Part shown: positions 47,166 to 61,027 of the stretch, piece after piece
Numbering within the stretch: position 1 is the first letter of the stretch
How the letters are laid out: each line of letters opens with the position of its first letter
Assembly (NCBI GenBank): GCA_007644065.1
Contig: VJWN01000020.1
Coordinates: forward strand, 363,874-427,873
Direction of reading: 5' to 3'
Length of the DNA: 64,000 nucleotides
Source: Margaritispora aquatica
Lineage: Eukaryota > Ascomycota > Leotiomycetes > Helotiales > Discinellaceae
Notes under the pieces: generated by a model
Seen by the model: the letters and a program-made list of their open reading frames with translations, nothing else
Databases searched by the model: none
Told to the model about the DNA's origin: nothing
Program-made: the position numbers and the translations under genes

Positions 47166-50100
47166 TTACCCCCTAACAAGCACAACCTCTCCCACCGTTG
47201 CACCAACCCCATCCTCTTCCCAACACCCTTCAACAACAACCCTCATATACCTCCCAGTCCACGTCCCACCTTCCACCACCACCGTCGTCGTATTTCCAAC
47301 GACCGGCGCAACAGTCTGCGTGCTCTCCGCCGCCACAGCCTCATCAAAAGGCAAACTAGGCACCACACCCAGCACACTGAGCATCGTCTCCGTCCTCCCA
47401 CCTCCGGTGCCGGCACCCACTATTGTCGAGTTCCCCAAATACACGACGACGTTCCTCGGGGGCCTTGCGCCGAAATCGAAAAAGACACTTGAAACGCGTG
47501 ACGGCGGCACAGAGGACATGTCGATGAAGAGCTCCGAGGAGACGTTGGTTGCGGGCTGCCAACGTGTGGAGGACGCGCCGTCGATGGCGGCGAGAGGGAA
47601 TTGGCCTGCGGCGTAGGGGTCTGCGCTTATTGCTGGGAGACACTGGAGGAGGTTGTTGGCGTTGGTGAGGGCGCGGAAGTAAAGTCTATTGGGGAGGGTA
47701 AGGGTTTGGTTTATGGAGAGAGTGTAGGCTTGTGTGGTGTTTGAAGTAGAAGAGGAGGGTGTCCCGAGCATGAAGGGCATGCTTGTGTTGGCGTATGAGT
47801 CGATAAGGTGTGTTGATGCGGGCGTGGCGAGGCGTGTGAGATTTGTGTGCGTGCTGTTTAGGCTTGCGGAGAGGGTGGCGCCTGCGTAGTAGAATTTTCG
47901 GACTTTTACGTGGTCTATCTGTGGTGGAAGTGAAGGGTTGATGTATAGCACTTCCTGGTCCGTCCTAACGCCCAGGAAGCCAAATGGGACAACTTGGTCT
48001 GCACCTCCATGTCCCGTGAGGAAAGGGAATGCAGGGTTGGTGTTCCCGTTTAAGGAGACGTCGTCTACTGCTTGTTCGGAGAATTGGAAGAAGGGCGCGC
48101 GAAGGTAGGGTACGAAACCGTTAAGGGTATACGTATATGCTGAGCAGCCGGAAGGAGAGAGTGTATTGGCATTGATGGCGAAGATAGAGTAGGTCATTGC
48201 AGGTCCATCAGGAGATTGCTTGTTTGCGTACTAGATTTCGTGTTAGACAATGCCTCATCTACGTGATTAGGAAGATGTAAGAAATGAGATGGAACGCACG
48301 TAATCTAGATCCAAGACTTTCTCCTCCTGAGAATAACCGTTGTCATTGAAATCCAGGGGATATGTCAATAACACAACATCTGCCTGTTTGACTTCCACAC
48401 TGTTATTCATCGTCTGATACTCAAGTGTAATTCCAGACTCGGAACTCGGAAATGCGATGTTTTCGCTTTGCGTGATCCAAGTGGAGTTCACTGGCGCTCC
48501 TTGCTCTATTCGCAATGAGTTAGCGAGACGAAGCAGTTCAGCAGCTGAAGCAACGGTGAAAGCACCATTGTCGATATTGTTTGCGTATTCATCCGGATCA
48601 GTCATGTTGCGAAGCCACCACGACTTGGTAGTTTCGTTGTAATTCAGTAGTTGGCCGGTCATGACTGCTACGCTCTCGATGATCTGACGAGGGCCATTGT
48701 CGAACCAAGTCTCGTTTTGTGTGATGTTTAATTGCTGGATGAGATTGAATGCAATGTCGTAGTTGAGATGATACTCGTAATCGACACAAGGGCCAGTGCC
48801 GGTGCAATTGCCATATCGACCTGCAGTCCACGAGTACAGAGCGCTACCATCTGGATAGCCGTTGAATGCTGCATTAGCAAGAGCTTGAGGGTGTTGCTTG
48901 ACTCTGAAATTGGAGATCTGCTTGCTCCAACTTGGGTATGCGAGGTTCAAACCAGGAGCCATCCAATAATCCGCATCCCAGAATATCAAACCAGCATATG
49001 AATCAGAAGCCAGACCGCCAACAGCAATACTGTTGTCGTTCAAGCCACTGCCATCAGGCTGCAAATTTTGGAGCAAGTAGTAAGTGTTGGCTACAGATGC
49101 GATGTGCAAAATCAGCACATTCTCATCTTCTGGCAGTTCGCCGGTGGCAGGATCCGCGAAGCTATCCACTGCGTCTTCGGGCATAATTTCTTCCCATGCA
49201 GCAATATGCTCTGCAAGCAACACATTCCACCCATCTTGCATGGCAGCCTCTTGCGCATCTCTCGCGACAGATTCCTCGTCTGAAAACTTGTCGTTCGAAG
49301 CAATACCCACATACTTGTAGAAAACTGCCTCCTGTCCGGCCTTGAGGTTCATATTCCACGTCTGTCCCATAGTAGTTTCGTTCGAGCCTACAAGCGATCC
49401 TGAGGCCATACTTCTCGAAGCAGAATCTGTATATGCATTTGAGAAATTGGCACCTGACACCACATATGCAGTGATATTCGCCAGTCCATTTGGATGCACC
49501 GAGCCGTAAATCGTCGAGCTATTCGCATCCATACCCTTGGCATTTAGGTAGGATCTGACGGCACTTCCACCATCAAGCAAATCCGTGACTGTGCCATTGA
49601 CATCCGATGAAGGAATGATACTCGCTTTCACCGCAATGACATTCGGCCTCTCTCGACTGAAAAACGCCGCAAACGAGATATTGAAGCTTGCTGTGACTCC
49701 ATCAGGACTCCACGTGTAGCTCCATTCGCCGACACCAGTTTTAAAGGTCATCTTAGTGTGAAAGTTCGACACCGTTGTGTTCTTTACCTTCGCATCGAGG
49801 ACCTGATTTCCAAAGGCAAAGATGATGGACGTAGGATGCGGAATGCCACTGATAAAAGACTCCCATCCGTACTGGTTCAACCATGGATAATTCGTCCCGG
49901 TACCGTTCGGTTGGACATCCCAGAAGCCAGAGACCGTTGAGAATGCAATGCGTGGATTAAACAAAGGCCATCCGTTTGTGGGCTGGGTACCAGAGGGATC
50001 AGTTTGGTTGATATCTGTTTCAAAGAAGGGACCTGCTGCTGCGAGAGAGGCGCCGATATAGCTATTTATGTCAGTTCAGAGACTTCGGAAGTAATGGAAA

Positions 50101-50316
50101 GAAGACTCACCCATTGGCGAGTGACATGCGCGATTGATATTGCCCAGGCGCATAGCGAGAGCTGCTCAATGACCATTCGGTCTGATTCCAAGTATACAGA
50201 TCATGTGAAGTCACCGCGAAGTCTGTCTGTGCAGCAACAAGCACACCAGAGCTTAAGGAAGCTAATGTCAATCCTACACACATGCTCCATCTCAGTGAGA
50301 GATCCATGATACCCAT
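47166..50316 (-). CDS. ATH1: Secreted acid trehalase (GH65)
   Basis: Three exons (50111-50316, 48300-50061, 47166-48230) give about 1,010 aa; a second ATG at 50307 would give 1,007. The enzyme splits extracellular or vacuolar trehalose into two glucose units. A signal peptide is clear (MCVGLTLASLSSGVLVAAQ). The GH65 parts are the N-terminal beta-sandwich (NGYIGASLAAAGPFFETD), the catalytic barrel with AGLIFWDADYWMAPGLN (near 420) and DYEYHLNYDIAFNLIQQL (near 490, with the Glu as a likely acid/base), and YPLDFNDNGYSQEEK. About 20 N-x-S/T sites fit secretion. The last 150 residues (AIDGASSTRWQPATN ... RYMRVVVEGCW) look like a discoidin-type (F5/8 C) module, usual for fungal acid trehalases. Confidence 0.93.
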
Positions 50317-50979
50317 TATACTAGTCCTTACAAAATTTCTCAAGAAAGATAAGTAGGTAAAGGCACTCAATGGAAACTGTTTAAGCACACACAAGCTTAT
50401 AAAAGCTACGAACCCACTCCCATCCCATGGCCGATGTCATTCAAGTTGCAGCTTACCTATAATCGAGCCGCATTAACACAGAGAAGCAATAATGACGTTT
50501 GGGCCCTGTTCTAAGCTGCAGCTAAGACATTCTAGTAAATACAAGGCAGGAGTCTGATTTGATTCGAAAACCATGCATTTGACAGTGCAGATGCCATGCT
50601 TTCCCAACCCCACAGTGGGGAAAGCTCTACCCCACATATGATCTGGAGTTAGAAAGTCAGAATAGATACCTCACCAGCTCGCATAATCAGCCTGTAAGGA
50701 GTTTTTGTTACCTCGCACAATTGAATACATCCTAGAACCTCAACAATAGAACTTATTATGTAAGATGTGACAACCAATTGTCGCCTTACCGGTTGAAAAC
50801 ATTATCGCCTTGCTTTTTCTTTATCGAAAACTTGCTGGTACTTATGTATCGCATGACACTTTCGGCCCGAACAACAGATAATCGGGGGTCATTTTCGGCA
50901 AAGATCATCTCACATACTCAACATCACGAGGCGACATCTCTTGCGAATAGGTAAGTGATCGTGAAAACTGTGCATTATA
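50317..50979. promoter_or_regulatory. Upstream region of the trehalase gene
   Basis: The 663-bp gap separates the trehalase start from the stop of the next minus-strand gene. CTTATAAAAG at 50396-50405 contains a TATA box in both orientations, about 85 bp before the trehalase ATG. CCCCAC at 50610-50615 and 50631-50636 are not perfect stress elements, so I do not call them. Confidence 0.55.
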
Positions 50980-53177
50980 CTATCTCATGGCCCTTGCACT
51001 AATTGAGCCCCATGCATCCGGACTATGCCGTCCATTTGCCCAAGCTCCTGCATCATTGATGCTTATACTCTCCTGGGTCATGTGCCTTGGCGCTGTTTGT
51101 GACCGAGCAAACTGAGGCATATTTCCGACTGTATCTGCAGCAGGTGTATATCCTGTACTATTCCCTGACATTGCGAATGGGTTTTTACTACCAGACGCCG
51201 AACTTACAGGCGGATTCTGTACAGGTGCTTGCTGTACGGGAGCAGCCTGCATTTGCTGGTGTTGGTTTTGGTCGGGTTGCTGCTGGAGAGGCGTTGGAGC
51301 TAGTTGTGGATAGTTGTATAGATCCAATATGCTTCGCTTATCAGCTCTCTCAACAGTCTGAGCAGCCATAGGATACGTTTGCTGACGATACTGCTGTTGT
51401 TGAAACATATGGTTTTGGTCTTGTGCTGCCGGTGGCTGTGATTGCATTTGAGCCTGGGATAAGAAAGGATTCGATGTCTGCTGCTGCTGCGGCTGGAATA
51501 TATTCTGATTCATATTCTGATTTTGATTGAGAAATGGATTCATTTGCTGCTGAGTTTGCTGAGGCTGTTGTGGCCCACCATTCTCATAGATGGTGGGAGG
51601 ATATTGCTGCCTGGGCGACTGTTCTGCTGGACTTTGATACAAACTCTGGGGTGTTGCCAATTGCTGGTTGTAAGGATTGCTCATGAAGCTGGTATTGATG
51701 GGCGGTGGCTGAGCCTGCTGAGATTGTTGCATGAACGGGTTGTAGCTTGTTGATTGTTGGGGCTGTTGAGAAGGGTTCTCATAGATCACGGAAGGATAGT
51801 ATTGTTGAGGTAATGATGGAACTGGAGGGGTCATGGATTGCTGATATAACTGCTGCTGTTGCGATTGCTGGGGACCGGGGAAGCCGCCAGTATGATTTGG
51901 GAAAAGTGGCTGAGATGAAGTGACTGACATGTTCTGAAACGACTGATTGAGGTTATATTGAGATTGGGATGGAGCGAGTCCGAATGGGTTATTGTTCGCA
52001 GGAGCTTGGTGGTATGGATTATTTAAGCCAGGGGATTGCAGAGATCCTGTAGACTGGGAAGACTGGGGTTGGGCAATTGGTGGAGGCGCATCAAGCATAT
52101 CAAATGGATTGCCAGTGACCTTAGGTGAAGGCAGATCCGGTGTCCGCTTGATGGATATTCCTGCAACAGGGCTTAAAGGTGATCGTGACCTCGCAGTAGG
52201 AGCTGATGGGGCAGATATCTCTGCAGACCTCATTCCATTCACGAAGCTACCCTCCCCCAACCGAACGAGTGTTTCAATGGATTTCTCCAAATTTCCGCCC
52301 AGTCCTTTCAAAACAGCCGTGTTCCTCTTCTCGTCTGTGAATCCCATATCCCGAAGCTTCTCTAGTTTGACATCTAGCTCATCCGCTATATCAGAGCCTA
52401 CAGAGGTGCCAAATACCCGAGACTGCTTATTCCTCGGAGGAGATGGTGACCTTACACGAGATGAGTCGAAATCCTGTCGCTGAGCTTCTTTACGTGACTT
52501 TGACGACATGGGGAAGATTGAGGATGCAGATCTGAATCCAAATCTACCTCCGGTCTTTGGTGGCAGAGGAGGTGGTTGATCGTCTGCCGAATTGGTACTC
52601 CCTGTGTTATGTCTGACGGGAGCTTGTGTATTTTTCGAGGTATATTTCTGTCTAATATACCTTTCCATGGCCGAGTCGGCCTCATCCGCGTCAAATGGAA
52701 TGGGAGGTCTAGTGTTCGTTGGGTTGTATATTTTGTTCGAAGCCATATTTCCCACACGTTTCATATTCTGTCCAGAGTTAGACACAAACATCCACACTGG
52801 ATGTTGTCTGCCATACCTCAACTTGCTCAGTCGACCAAGAATCCATACTCAATGACTTGACCTTGGTAATATGCGTCCCCAACTTCCGATGCAAGGCGGC
52901 GCACCGCATGCAAAGGAAGATTCCTAACTGGACAAAGTCAGTACAAACAGTATCCATCTGCTCTCTTTAGTCTTCTGCTTACACTCCAGCTTGCCCATCC
53001 TGGAATCCAATGGTCAGCATAGCTCCAACACTCGTATACAAGTTCCACGAATGGTGTCTCACCTGGATTTCTGGCTGCGCAATCCGCGCAAGTGTTGTTC
53101 CCAGCTACTGATCTGATGAGATCCTGCAGTGCGCGCTCGTTGCGCGCTTGCTGCCTCTTGCTTAAAGCCGCCGACAT
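50980..53177 (-). CDS. ArfGAP with UBA domain and NPF motifs
   Basis: Four exons (53063-53177, 52983-52999, 52817-52927, 50980-52767) give 676 aa; exon 2 is only 17 nt. The ArfGAP zinc finger is rebuilt across exons 1-3: CADC, then IFLCMRC, with the arginine-finger motif LHRKLGTHITKVKSLSMD. This stimulates GTP hydrolysis by Arf GTPases in vesicle budding. A UBA domain follows near residues 195-235 (LEKLRDMGFTDEKRN, GNLEKSIETLV). The long Gln/Pro/Asn-rich tail carries at least six NPF motifs, which bind EH-domain proteins of endocytosis. The plan matches fission yeast Ucp3. A PPPLPPK motif could bind SH3 domains. ATG 53177 is the first in frame. Confidence 0.93.
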
Positions 53178-54705
53178 GTCGAAGGAAGATGTGAGAAATG
53201 ATTACTATATTGGCCAAATTGGATGATGGGAGTACAAATTCCAAGCTGATGTCCCAAACAAAGCAATACGAAAATGACAGCTCGTCGTCGAATCGGCAAC
53301 GGAGAAAGTGAAACCGCCAGCAAAGTCAACGGTCCGGCCACACGAATATCGCTACAGCTCTATAACTGAGAATCGCACAGTGGACTCATGTACGTCGTAT
53401 ATCTTCGAAAGTCGTGAAGTTCGTAAGGAGAGGAGATAGGCCGAAGAGGGAGAGGTGAATAGGAATAGGAGAAGTTGTTCTTGATTGTGAGAGCGGGCGA
53501 GACTTTTGGAAGTGGAGGAAGATTCCGAATGTGGCAAGGCGAGCGAAGGCGAGGCTGGACACTTAGCCTAAAGAAGCACTTGTTCTCCGGATTTAATTGG
53601 AAATGGACGTGGAGTTCAAGGAAATTGAAAGATCCAAGATCGAGAGATCAAAGTGTCGAAAGGTTATTAAAGGTACCTATGTGGCGAGTCTATGTTCTAC
53701 AACAGACTAGTTAATGTTTATAAACTGTGTTTGTTTGTTGATATAAACAAGTTTGTTTACTTTCAACCGATAGAGTATAAGCTATATTATTACACTTGTA
53801 TCCATATATCTTTATTTTAAGGGGGGAATTTCCAATAGCTCCCAAGTACAAATACTTTCAAATTCGTTACCTCGATACTTATTTCAACCTCTTTTCCCAT
53901 TAATGGTTTTCTGTTATGATGTCGCAATGCAATCTCCTACTCAATATATCATCCAAGACTAAGCACCGTGCCTTCAATAGTCGTCGATCACCATTAATTG
54001 CCCAATTTCCATGGTTTCCTCATCCATCCATATTCCTTTTCTTAATCCCACAATTCGCAATCCACGTTCAATCTTCTCCCCACTCCAACAAACCAACCCC
54101 GCACTCTATTTTCCAACAGTACCATCGCTTGTGTAACCAAGCATCCAGCCAATGTCGTCGTCTCATCTTCCTTTCACGATCAAGCCTCAAAACTCAATTG
54201 TTTTTTTTTTCCTCCATATAACCTTCATCTGTGCCCTTCCCGCCGCCAACAACAACGATCCATCACTGGGCTGCAGTAAGATAAGGCCCGAGCACTTTGG
54301 TATCGACGATGACATGCGGTGTTATAAAGGCAGCCTCTGAACGGGTCAGGTATTATTGCCTAACCAACTTCTTTACAAGTACCTCGAGACGCTTTCATGA
54401 TGGAATGCTTCAATTTGATATTCTTCCCTGAATTTTTCCTTTCCAGTTCAAGTGCTTATCAATCTCACTTCAAAAAGCCCGAGAGAAGCCGTTGCTTATC
54501 TTATTTATTTGACCCTTGCAAGTGCAAATTTGGACATCTGTCCATCATCTGTCCCTTCATCATGTTTTTCACATTTAGGTAGCTTCAATTTGTGGAGATT
54601 TAGACAATCCTCTTTTGGGCTACAGTTTCGGTCTACTAGATTTATATTGAAGTTCATATATCTTGGGTCTGATCTGGTCATATTTTACATCCCACTATCG
54701 TCAAA
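53178..54705. other. Divergent 1.5-kb upstream region
   Basis: This separates the ArfGAP gene (minus) and the cupin gene (plus). From 53820 on it is rich in T and C in the plus sense, with T-runs (54193-54202). Frames at 53916-54221 and 54397-54724 lack domains. It may be a long 5' leader for the cupin gene or for an unseen RNA. Confidence 0.45.
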
Positions 54706-55341
54706 ATGGCATCTACCACCTTAACGCAATACTTTCACCCGGACGCCTCCAAACCAGACTCTCCATACATACAAACTCTCATTTCATCACTCTCTCTCCT
54801 CCCTCATATCGAAGGAGGATTCTATGCAGAGACCGACCGAGCCACAGACACAATTCCCTCCCCATTCAGCACCACATCCTCGACATCCACAACAACGGAC
54901 TTGGCACCACAGCGTCCGGGATTCAATCCCTCAGTCAGGAACACTTCCACCACAATCTTCTACCTCCTCACTCCTTCCGGCCCTCAAGGTGGTTTCCACC
55001 GTAATAAAGCCCGCACTGTACACACACTGCACCGAGGACGAGGAACATATGTTCTCATTCACCCCGATGGACGCGTGGAAAGTTACATAGTCGGGCTTGA
55101 TGTCGCCAAGGGCGAGATGGTTCAATGGATTGTCGAAGGTGGGAAGTATAAGGCTTCTTTTCTGCTGCCGGACGAAGAAGGCAAGGAGACAAGCGAGGGG
55201 TTGCTGATTAGCGAGACTGTTGTGCCTGGATTTGAGTTCTGCGATCATGACTTTTTGAGTAATGAGGGGTTGAAGAAATTGGTGGGGAGTGAAGAGGCGG
55301 GGAAATTGGCGTGGTTGTTGAGTCCTCTGGCGGTGAAGTAG
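54706..55341 (+). CDS. Cupin protein of the DUF985 family
   Basis: A single exon gives 211 aa. The small cupin fold is seen in LLPHIEGGFYAETDRA, NTSTTIFYLLTPSGPQGGFHRNKARTVHTLHRG, RGTYVLIHPDGRVES and VVPGFEFCDHDFLS. In DUF985 proteins the HR...H residues line a pocket in the barrel; some bacterial and yeast members are of unknown activity. There is no signal peptide or membrane span. A Ser/Thr-rich loop (TTSSTSTTTD) is inserted between the first strands. ATG 54706 begins the conserved region soon after. No functional partner is adjacent. Confidence 0.87.
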   Translation: MASTTLTQYFHPDASKPDSPYIQTLISSLSLLPHIEGGFYAETDRATDTIPSPFSTTSSTSTTTDLAPQRPGFNPSVRNTSTTIFYLLTPSGPQGGFHRNKARTVHTLHRGRGTYVLIHPDGRVESYIVGLDVAKGEMVQWIVEGGKYKASFLLPDEEGKETSEGLLISETVVPGFEFCDHDFLSNEGLKKLVGSEEAGKLAWLLSPLAVK

Positions 55342-55715
55342 TTGTGCTTCGAGAGTTGTGCTTGTGTCTACTTTCTAGCTGAGTTATGGTCAAGTCTTAT
55401 CCTAAATAGATGAAAATCTCGAGTTTCTGGACCAGGCTAAGCTGCAAGTGCTATTTGATCACAAATCTTTATTATCCGCCAAAACATAGTCCTTGATATC
55501 TGTACCTTCCTCCTTGGGGCACGGTGTTCTCATACATGCCATTTCCCAGTTCTCACATTCTCCTACTCAAATCAATAAACTCGAGTGCTGAATTATCTTT
55601 AAAATCAATTGGACTTGCCCTCCTTCTGTCACGAATTCTCAACAAACAGAAATATTCATCTCATCACTCAAAGCATTATCTTCATTCAAAGTATTGATCA
55701 GGGAATTAATCAACA
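55342..55715. other. Flank between cupin gene and retrotransposon
   Basis: This 374-bp stretch has normal base composition and ends at the target duplication. It probably holds the cupin 3' UTR and, at its right end, the upstream DNA of the gene now beyond the element. Confidence 0.6.
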
Positions 55716-55720
55716 CGACC
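55716..55720. repeat. Left target-site duplication CGACC
   Basis: CGACC directly precedes the left LTR and is repeated at 61247-61251 after the right LTR. A 5-bp duplication is usual for copia-type elements. Confidence 0.9.
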
Positions 55721-55939
55721 TGATGGATGATAGGGGGTGAATCACGTGAGGAAGCAGTAGGTGAAATAGATAGGATTGAAGAGTCTGAAGAGCATCTACC
55801 GCAGTAGAGAGCTCTATATATATAGATAGATTAGCACTTTATAAGGAATACTCTTATATTATAAGGAATATAGTAAGATTAAGAAGAGAATTAAAATAAC
55901 CGAATATTATATATAAAAGCACGTGACCTCTAACTAACA
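55721..55939 (-). repeat. Left LTR (3' LTR in element sense)
   Basis: It aligns without gaps to 61028-61246. Its outer (left) part keeps G and C where the other copy has A and T; its inner part shows the reverse. Confidence 0.93.
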
Positions 55940-55948
55940 CACCCCTCC
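55940..55948 (-). other. Polypurine tract
   Basis: The minus strand reads GGAGGGGTG directly before the LTR start TGTTAG. Such a tract primes plus-strand DNA synthesis in LTR elements. It is unusually G-rich for the damaged interior. Confidence 0.75.
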
Positions 55949-56938
55949 AGACTGAAAGTAGTGAAGGATAACTAATAAAAAACAGGAAAAATATACGAAG
56001 AAGCATATCCACCAATCATAAGCTTGGAAATCTTCGAAAAATACGAAAAATTCCACGTAGCGAATTTAAAATTAAAATATATCGAATTATCGAGAGTTTT
56101 CGTTATAAGCTTTTACGAGTTTTTCGACGTTAACTATTCTTAAATACTTAAGAAACCTAGCGTGATTCTATACTAAAAGTACCTTAGTAAATCTATTAGC
56201 TAGTATATTATTAGTCTCCCTCTACTATAAGTCGAAGTTGCCTTTGCCTAGCTCTTGTCTTAGCTAGTGATTATAGATATCGACATACTTGAGTTTCGTA
56301 ACAAGCTTCGGTATTTCTTCTAAAAAAAGCCGTATCGTCTACCTATTATTATATAGAACTAGTGGTTTCTACTAGAGTTCTAGCCCAACATTGTCTAGGA
56401 ACCTTAGCCACTATAGTAACCATAAGATAAGATAGAATATCGATACTAGCTTAACCTCTATAGTTAACGTACCTACTAAGTTTTATTTAACTATTTACTA
56501 GTCAATAGTACTATAAAGAAGCTTAACAAGCCTTCCTTTAGTACTCTTCTAATTAGAGTAATCTACGAATAATATATCCGATAATGATTTAAAAGGGTAA
56601 GTATTCTTATTATCGTTAGTAGCGCTAAGTTCTAGCGTAAGGAACTTCGTACCTAGTATATAGTCAATAATATATAACGCTATATCCGTATATTCCTTAG
56701 ATAGATTCTATAAAAACGATACAAGCTTCTACGTAGTATACGCGAGATCGGGTCGGTAGTAGTTTATAGGGTAGGTTATCGAACCTATTTTACGCTAATA
56801 GTTATATACCTAGAATCTAGTTATAGTGCCTCGGTATAGCACTAATTTCTCTATAGTAAGTGGCGTTTTATTATATTTCGATATAGATATAACCTTAAAA
56901 TTCGTAGTAACCTTATCGATATATATATCTTAATATAA

Positions 56939-57175
56939 CTAGATTTTACGTTGATCTCTATCTCTTAATACTCGTATACCTAGAAACCACTTAAGATTAT
57001 TAAAATCACGTATCTTAAAGATATTTATAATAGTATTCCTAAATATAATATAGTATTCCTTATTAGATAGGTGGTATAGAATCGCTATATTATCGACGTA
57101 GAAGAATACGATAAGATACTTACTAACAAACAGATATACGCACTCCGGTATAGACTCGAAACCTAGCTTTTTCAT
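56939..57175 (-). pseudogene. Copia reverse-transcriptase fragment
   Basis: A 78-codon open frame resembles the copia RT core: IPECVYLF, FFYVDNIAILY (catalytic YVDD altered to YVDN by one G-to-A-type change) and FKIRDFNNLKWFLGIRV. It is only a remnant, with stops on both sides. The altered Asp would abolish activity. Confidence 0.85.
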
Positions 57176-60100
57176 CTCTCTATATAGTATCTTGAACTAT
57201 AGTAATAGTGATCTTGGAAGTCTATATAGTACTCTATTAAGTAGTAATTCGAATTCCCCTGTTATTCCTTCTTTATCTATAAAACCTTCGGCGTATAAGA
57301 TATAGATAGTCTTATCGATAAATACGTTTCCAAACGCGTTAATAGCGTCTAGCTACTTAATATTAAGGTTAAAGAACGTAGCAATTACTATAAAGTATCT
57401 AAATACTTTTATAGAGAGTGTAGCTATATAGGTGTCTTTATCGGTTTAGATATAGAGATCTCCTCTAATATATAGACGTGCCTTAAGCTTCTCTAGATAC
57501 CTATTACTGTTATACTTGTATATAAAGACCTATATTATAGGGAGAGCTTTGATATTCCTTGCTTTTTCTAACTTCTTGATTTTACTCCACGTATTAAGAG
57601 CCTTTAGGTCTACGTATTCTTTCTTTACTACTACAAGAAAGCCTATCGTATAGGGATACTGGTTCAATTCTTTCTAGCTTCGTAGTATAGGTAGCAGATC
57701 TCTCTTATATATCTTTTGTTAGTTGTACACCGTAGCGTCTACTATTTCTATATAAAAAATAGCTAAACTATTAAGTTAACTATATATAGCTACGAATATT
57801 GTCTGTTTTCGTATACGTTTCCCTTAGATAATATTTCGTTTATCAACTGCTTAAGCGTCTACCTACCTAGTTCTTAGAGGTAGTATTAGATTCTCCGTAG
57901 ATAAATTAGATCTTTCGTTCTACTATATCTAATTATACGTTTCTATATTTTATAGATTATTCTACGAGCGTTATAGTTGATTATTTAATATATTTAAGTA
58001 TAGATTTTCGATTTTATTATATTCTTAGCGGGGCCCGTAAGCGAGTTTTTCTACTTTAGGCGTTTTTTCGGGTATTATTAATCCTTTAGTTTCCTACTCT
58101 AATTCCGAGTCAACTTCTTCGATTATTAGTATATCGTTACTAGAGATATTAACTCGTATTGTATCACCTATTTCCTCTAATAAGAGTTCGTAATCCTTAA
58201 GATCCTTAGCCTCTAATTAGCTAACCTCTAGTTCTATTATCTTAATAATGTCTAGAACCTAAGTAGGAATTACCTCGGAGGCTTCGTTCTTTTTCTATCT
58301 CCGTATTATATCGAATACTATATCTCTTGTTAATATTACCTCTCGCTTCTCTAGTAGCTAGATACAAAAGATATTAGTGGAATTATAGCCTACTAGGTAG
58401 CCTACGTGTACTCTTAGTACTAGTTTTTTAAGCTTAGGATAATTCTTAATATATATATAAGCTTTACTTCTATACTCGATAAGATACGCCAAGTTAGGCT
58501 TATAGTTAATCAATCTATAGTATTTTTATAGTACTTTTAGTAGAGTTTTCTAGTTAAGTTGGCGTATAGGTAACCGATTTAGGAGATAACCTATAGTCTT
58601 ATAAGCCTTTATTAACTAACCTATAGATAGATTCCCTTAGTTTAAGAGGCTATTAGCTCTATTAATAAATATCTTTCCGCTTTTTTTAGTACCTCTATTC
58701 TAGCTATATATATTAGGCGCCGAGATATACTCTTTAATTCCTTCGTTTACGATAAAAGCTCTATATACTAGTCCGTATCCTAACTCCCTATCCCTATAAA
58801 AGATCCTGACTTTCTGTTTCTAGCGTATTTCGACGTATCTAATAAAGCTTTGTACTATAAGAATCAGTATTCTTTCGTCCTTTTTAACGAGTATATATAT
58901 ATAATATATATACGTCGATAGATAGTAAAAATATATAAGGTATTCGGTAAGTCCTTCGGCTAGTTAGATATAGATAAGATCCTAATAGACCTTAAAATAA
59001 GGTATAAAAGGTCGTGTTTTCTATCTTTTACTAATAATCTGTTATAAATTAGTCTTATAGTATTACTTATACTTCCTTTCCGAGAGTTTCTTTGTTTTTA
59101 TTACAACCCCTTTATATAATATTTCTAGGTATAATATAGCTTTATTATACAGATAACCTATTATACTATACTATTTATCGAGTATAGCTTTTCTAGGTGG
59201 TTTTGGCTTACGTGATAAGTGTGCTTCGAATACGGAGTATCTTACTATATTAGATATATAGAAACTCGAAGCTATCTTAAATAGCCGGTATTCTAGGTAG
59301 AACTAGCTGTGTTTTATCGGTATTTAGCCAAATTCGACGTTATTGTATATTAATTTTGCTATAGATATGTCCTAGTAGACCCCTTGATCTATAAACTTTT
59401 ACAAGCTCGTAATGTTTATATAGAATATAGGGATATATAACACTTCCGAAAGATAAATAATTCGACTATTTAGTATATCTTTGTATTCTAGGACATACTA
59501 GATTTTTCCTATACCTAATATAGGAATTACTATATCTCCTATAAACAATACTTTATCTGTTCTTACTTTTTAAAATTTAATAAATCTATTTCGATCGTTA
59601 TATATATACGTTGTTGAGCCTAAATCTAGTATAATACTATCTCGGAGTATATAAGTAGCTACATTCCCTCTAGTATTAAATATAATATTCTTGTCTATTT
59701 TCGGCTAATCAGAGGCCTTATTTTGCGAGTTCAGCTAATTAGAAGCCGTTCCTCGTAAGATTATAAAGGTAGATAGTGTCTTTTTACTTCCTAAAACCGA
59801 TATTTTATCGATATTAGTATTATTGTTTAATATTTGCTATACCTTTTTTAATCTTGAATTTTCGAGTTACTTTTTAAAGATGTTATTGCTAGTAGCTTTG
59901 TTAGTAAATACCTTTATTACTACTTTATCTGCCTTCTAGCCTATAGGTCGTAGAGATTCGTAAATATAGAGGCACTCGGAGTACTAATGCTCTTATTTGT
60001 ATACGTATATAGGTACCTTATTCTTCGCGTTTTTTCCTTTAAAAGTCGGAGACGTATACTTTGATTAGCTAGTTTCTTCTAATATTAATATACCGAAAGC

Positions 60101-61027
60101 TCTATACTAACCTCTAGCATTAATTATATAAGTAGTTCTCCTATATCTTCTTAGACTAGAGAGTAATTCTCTAAATAAAATTTCGTCGCCGTTAGTAATC
60201 TTATATCGTTGTAAGTTATACTAAGATACGTTAATTAACTATACTATATTAAGGAAATCGTAGTAAGGCCTATCTCCCGTTATATCTAGAAGCGCTATTA
60301 CTACGTAATCGTTATATATAGTTTCCTACTTATTAAGCTATATATCGATATCTTAACTCTTGGTTAGTTTCGAAAGTTTCCGCTAATCAGAGATTAGCTC
60401 TTATTCTCTTTCTTTAAGTATAGGTACGAATCTTACCTATAAAGCTTATAGTATCTAATATACTATATCGGTATTAAAGGTATAGCGTATTACATTAATA
60501 TACACCGATACTTGGATTTTTATACGTAAGTCCGCTAGTACTTCTAACTATTTGTCGAAGAGCTTAATATCTCTTTAGTAATCCTTTAGTAATATACGTA
60601 GGTAATCCCTTTCTTCTCTATTAAGTAATATATATACTCTTAGAGGAGGTTATATACCTATATTTGTATTAGGAGGTATTACTATAGATAATATATCGTT
60701 TAGAGTTAGTCTTTCTAGTTTAACTAATATTAGAATCTCTTTAACTCTAGGGTTATAGTATTTCTAGATATTATACTTAAAGGTAGAGATTCTAATTATC
60801 TTAATCTACTTTAACTAATCTTTTAAATCCCTAAGGATTATAGATATTAGTACTAATATAGTAAGTTAACGAGAGAATACCGCTCTCGGAGACTATTCCT
60901 ATCTAGATTTTCGCTTAGATATAGCTAAAAATAATATAGTTTTAGACGTTCTATAGCCTTCCTAATAATAGTAATCGCCGTGTATTCCGTATCTAGAAAT
61001 GGTTATAATACAAACCGGGATCGTAAC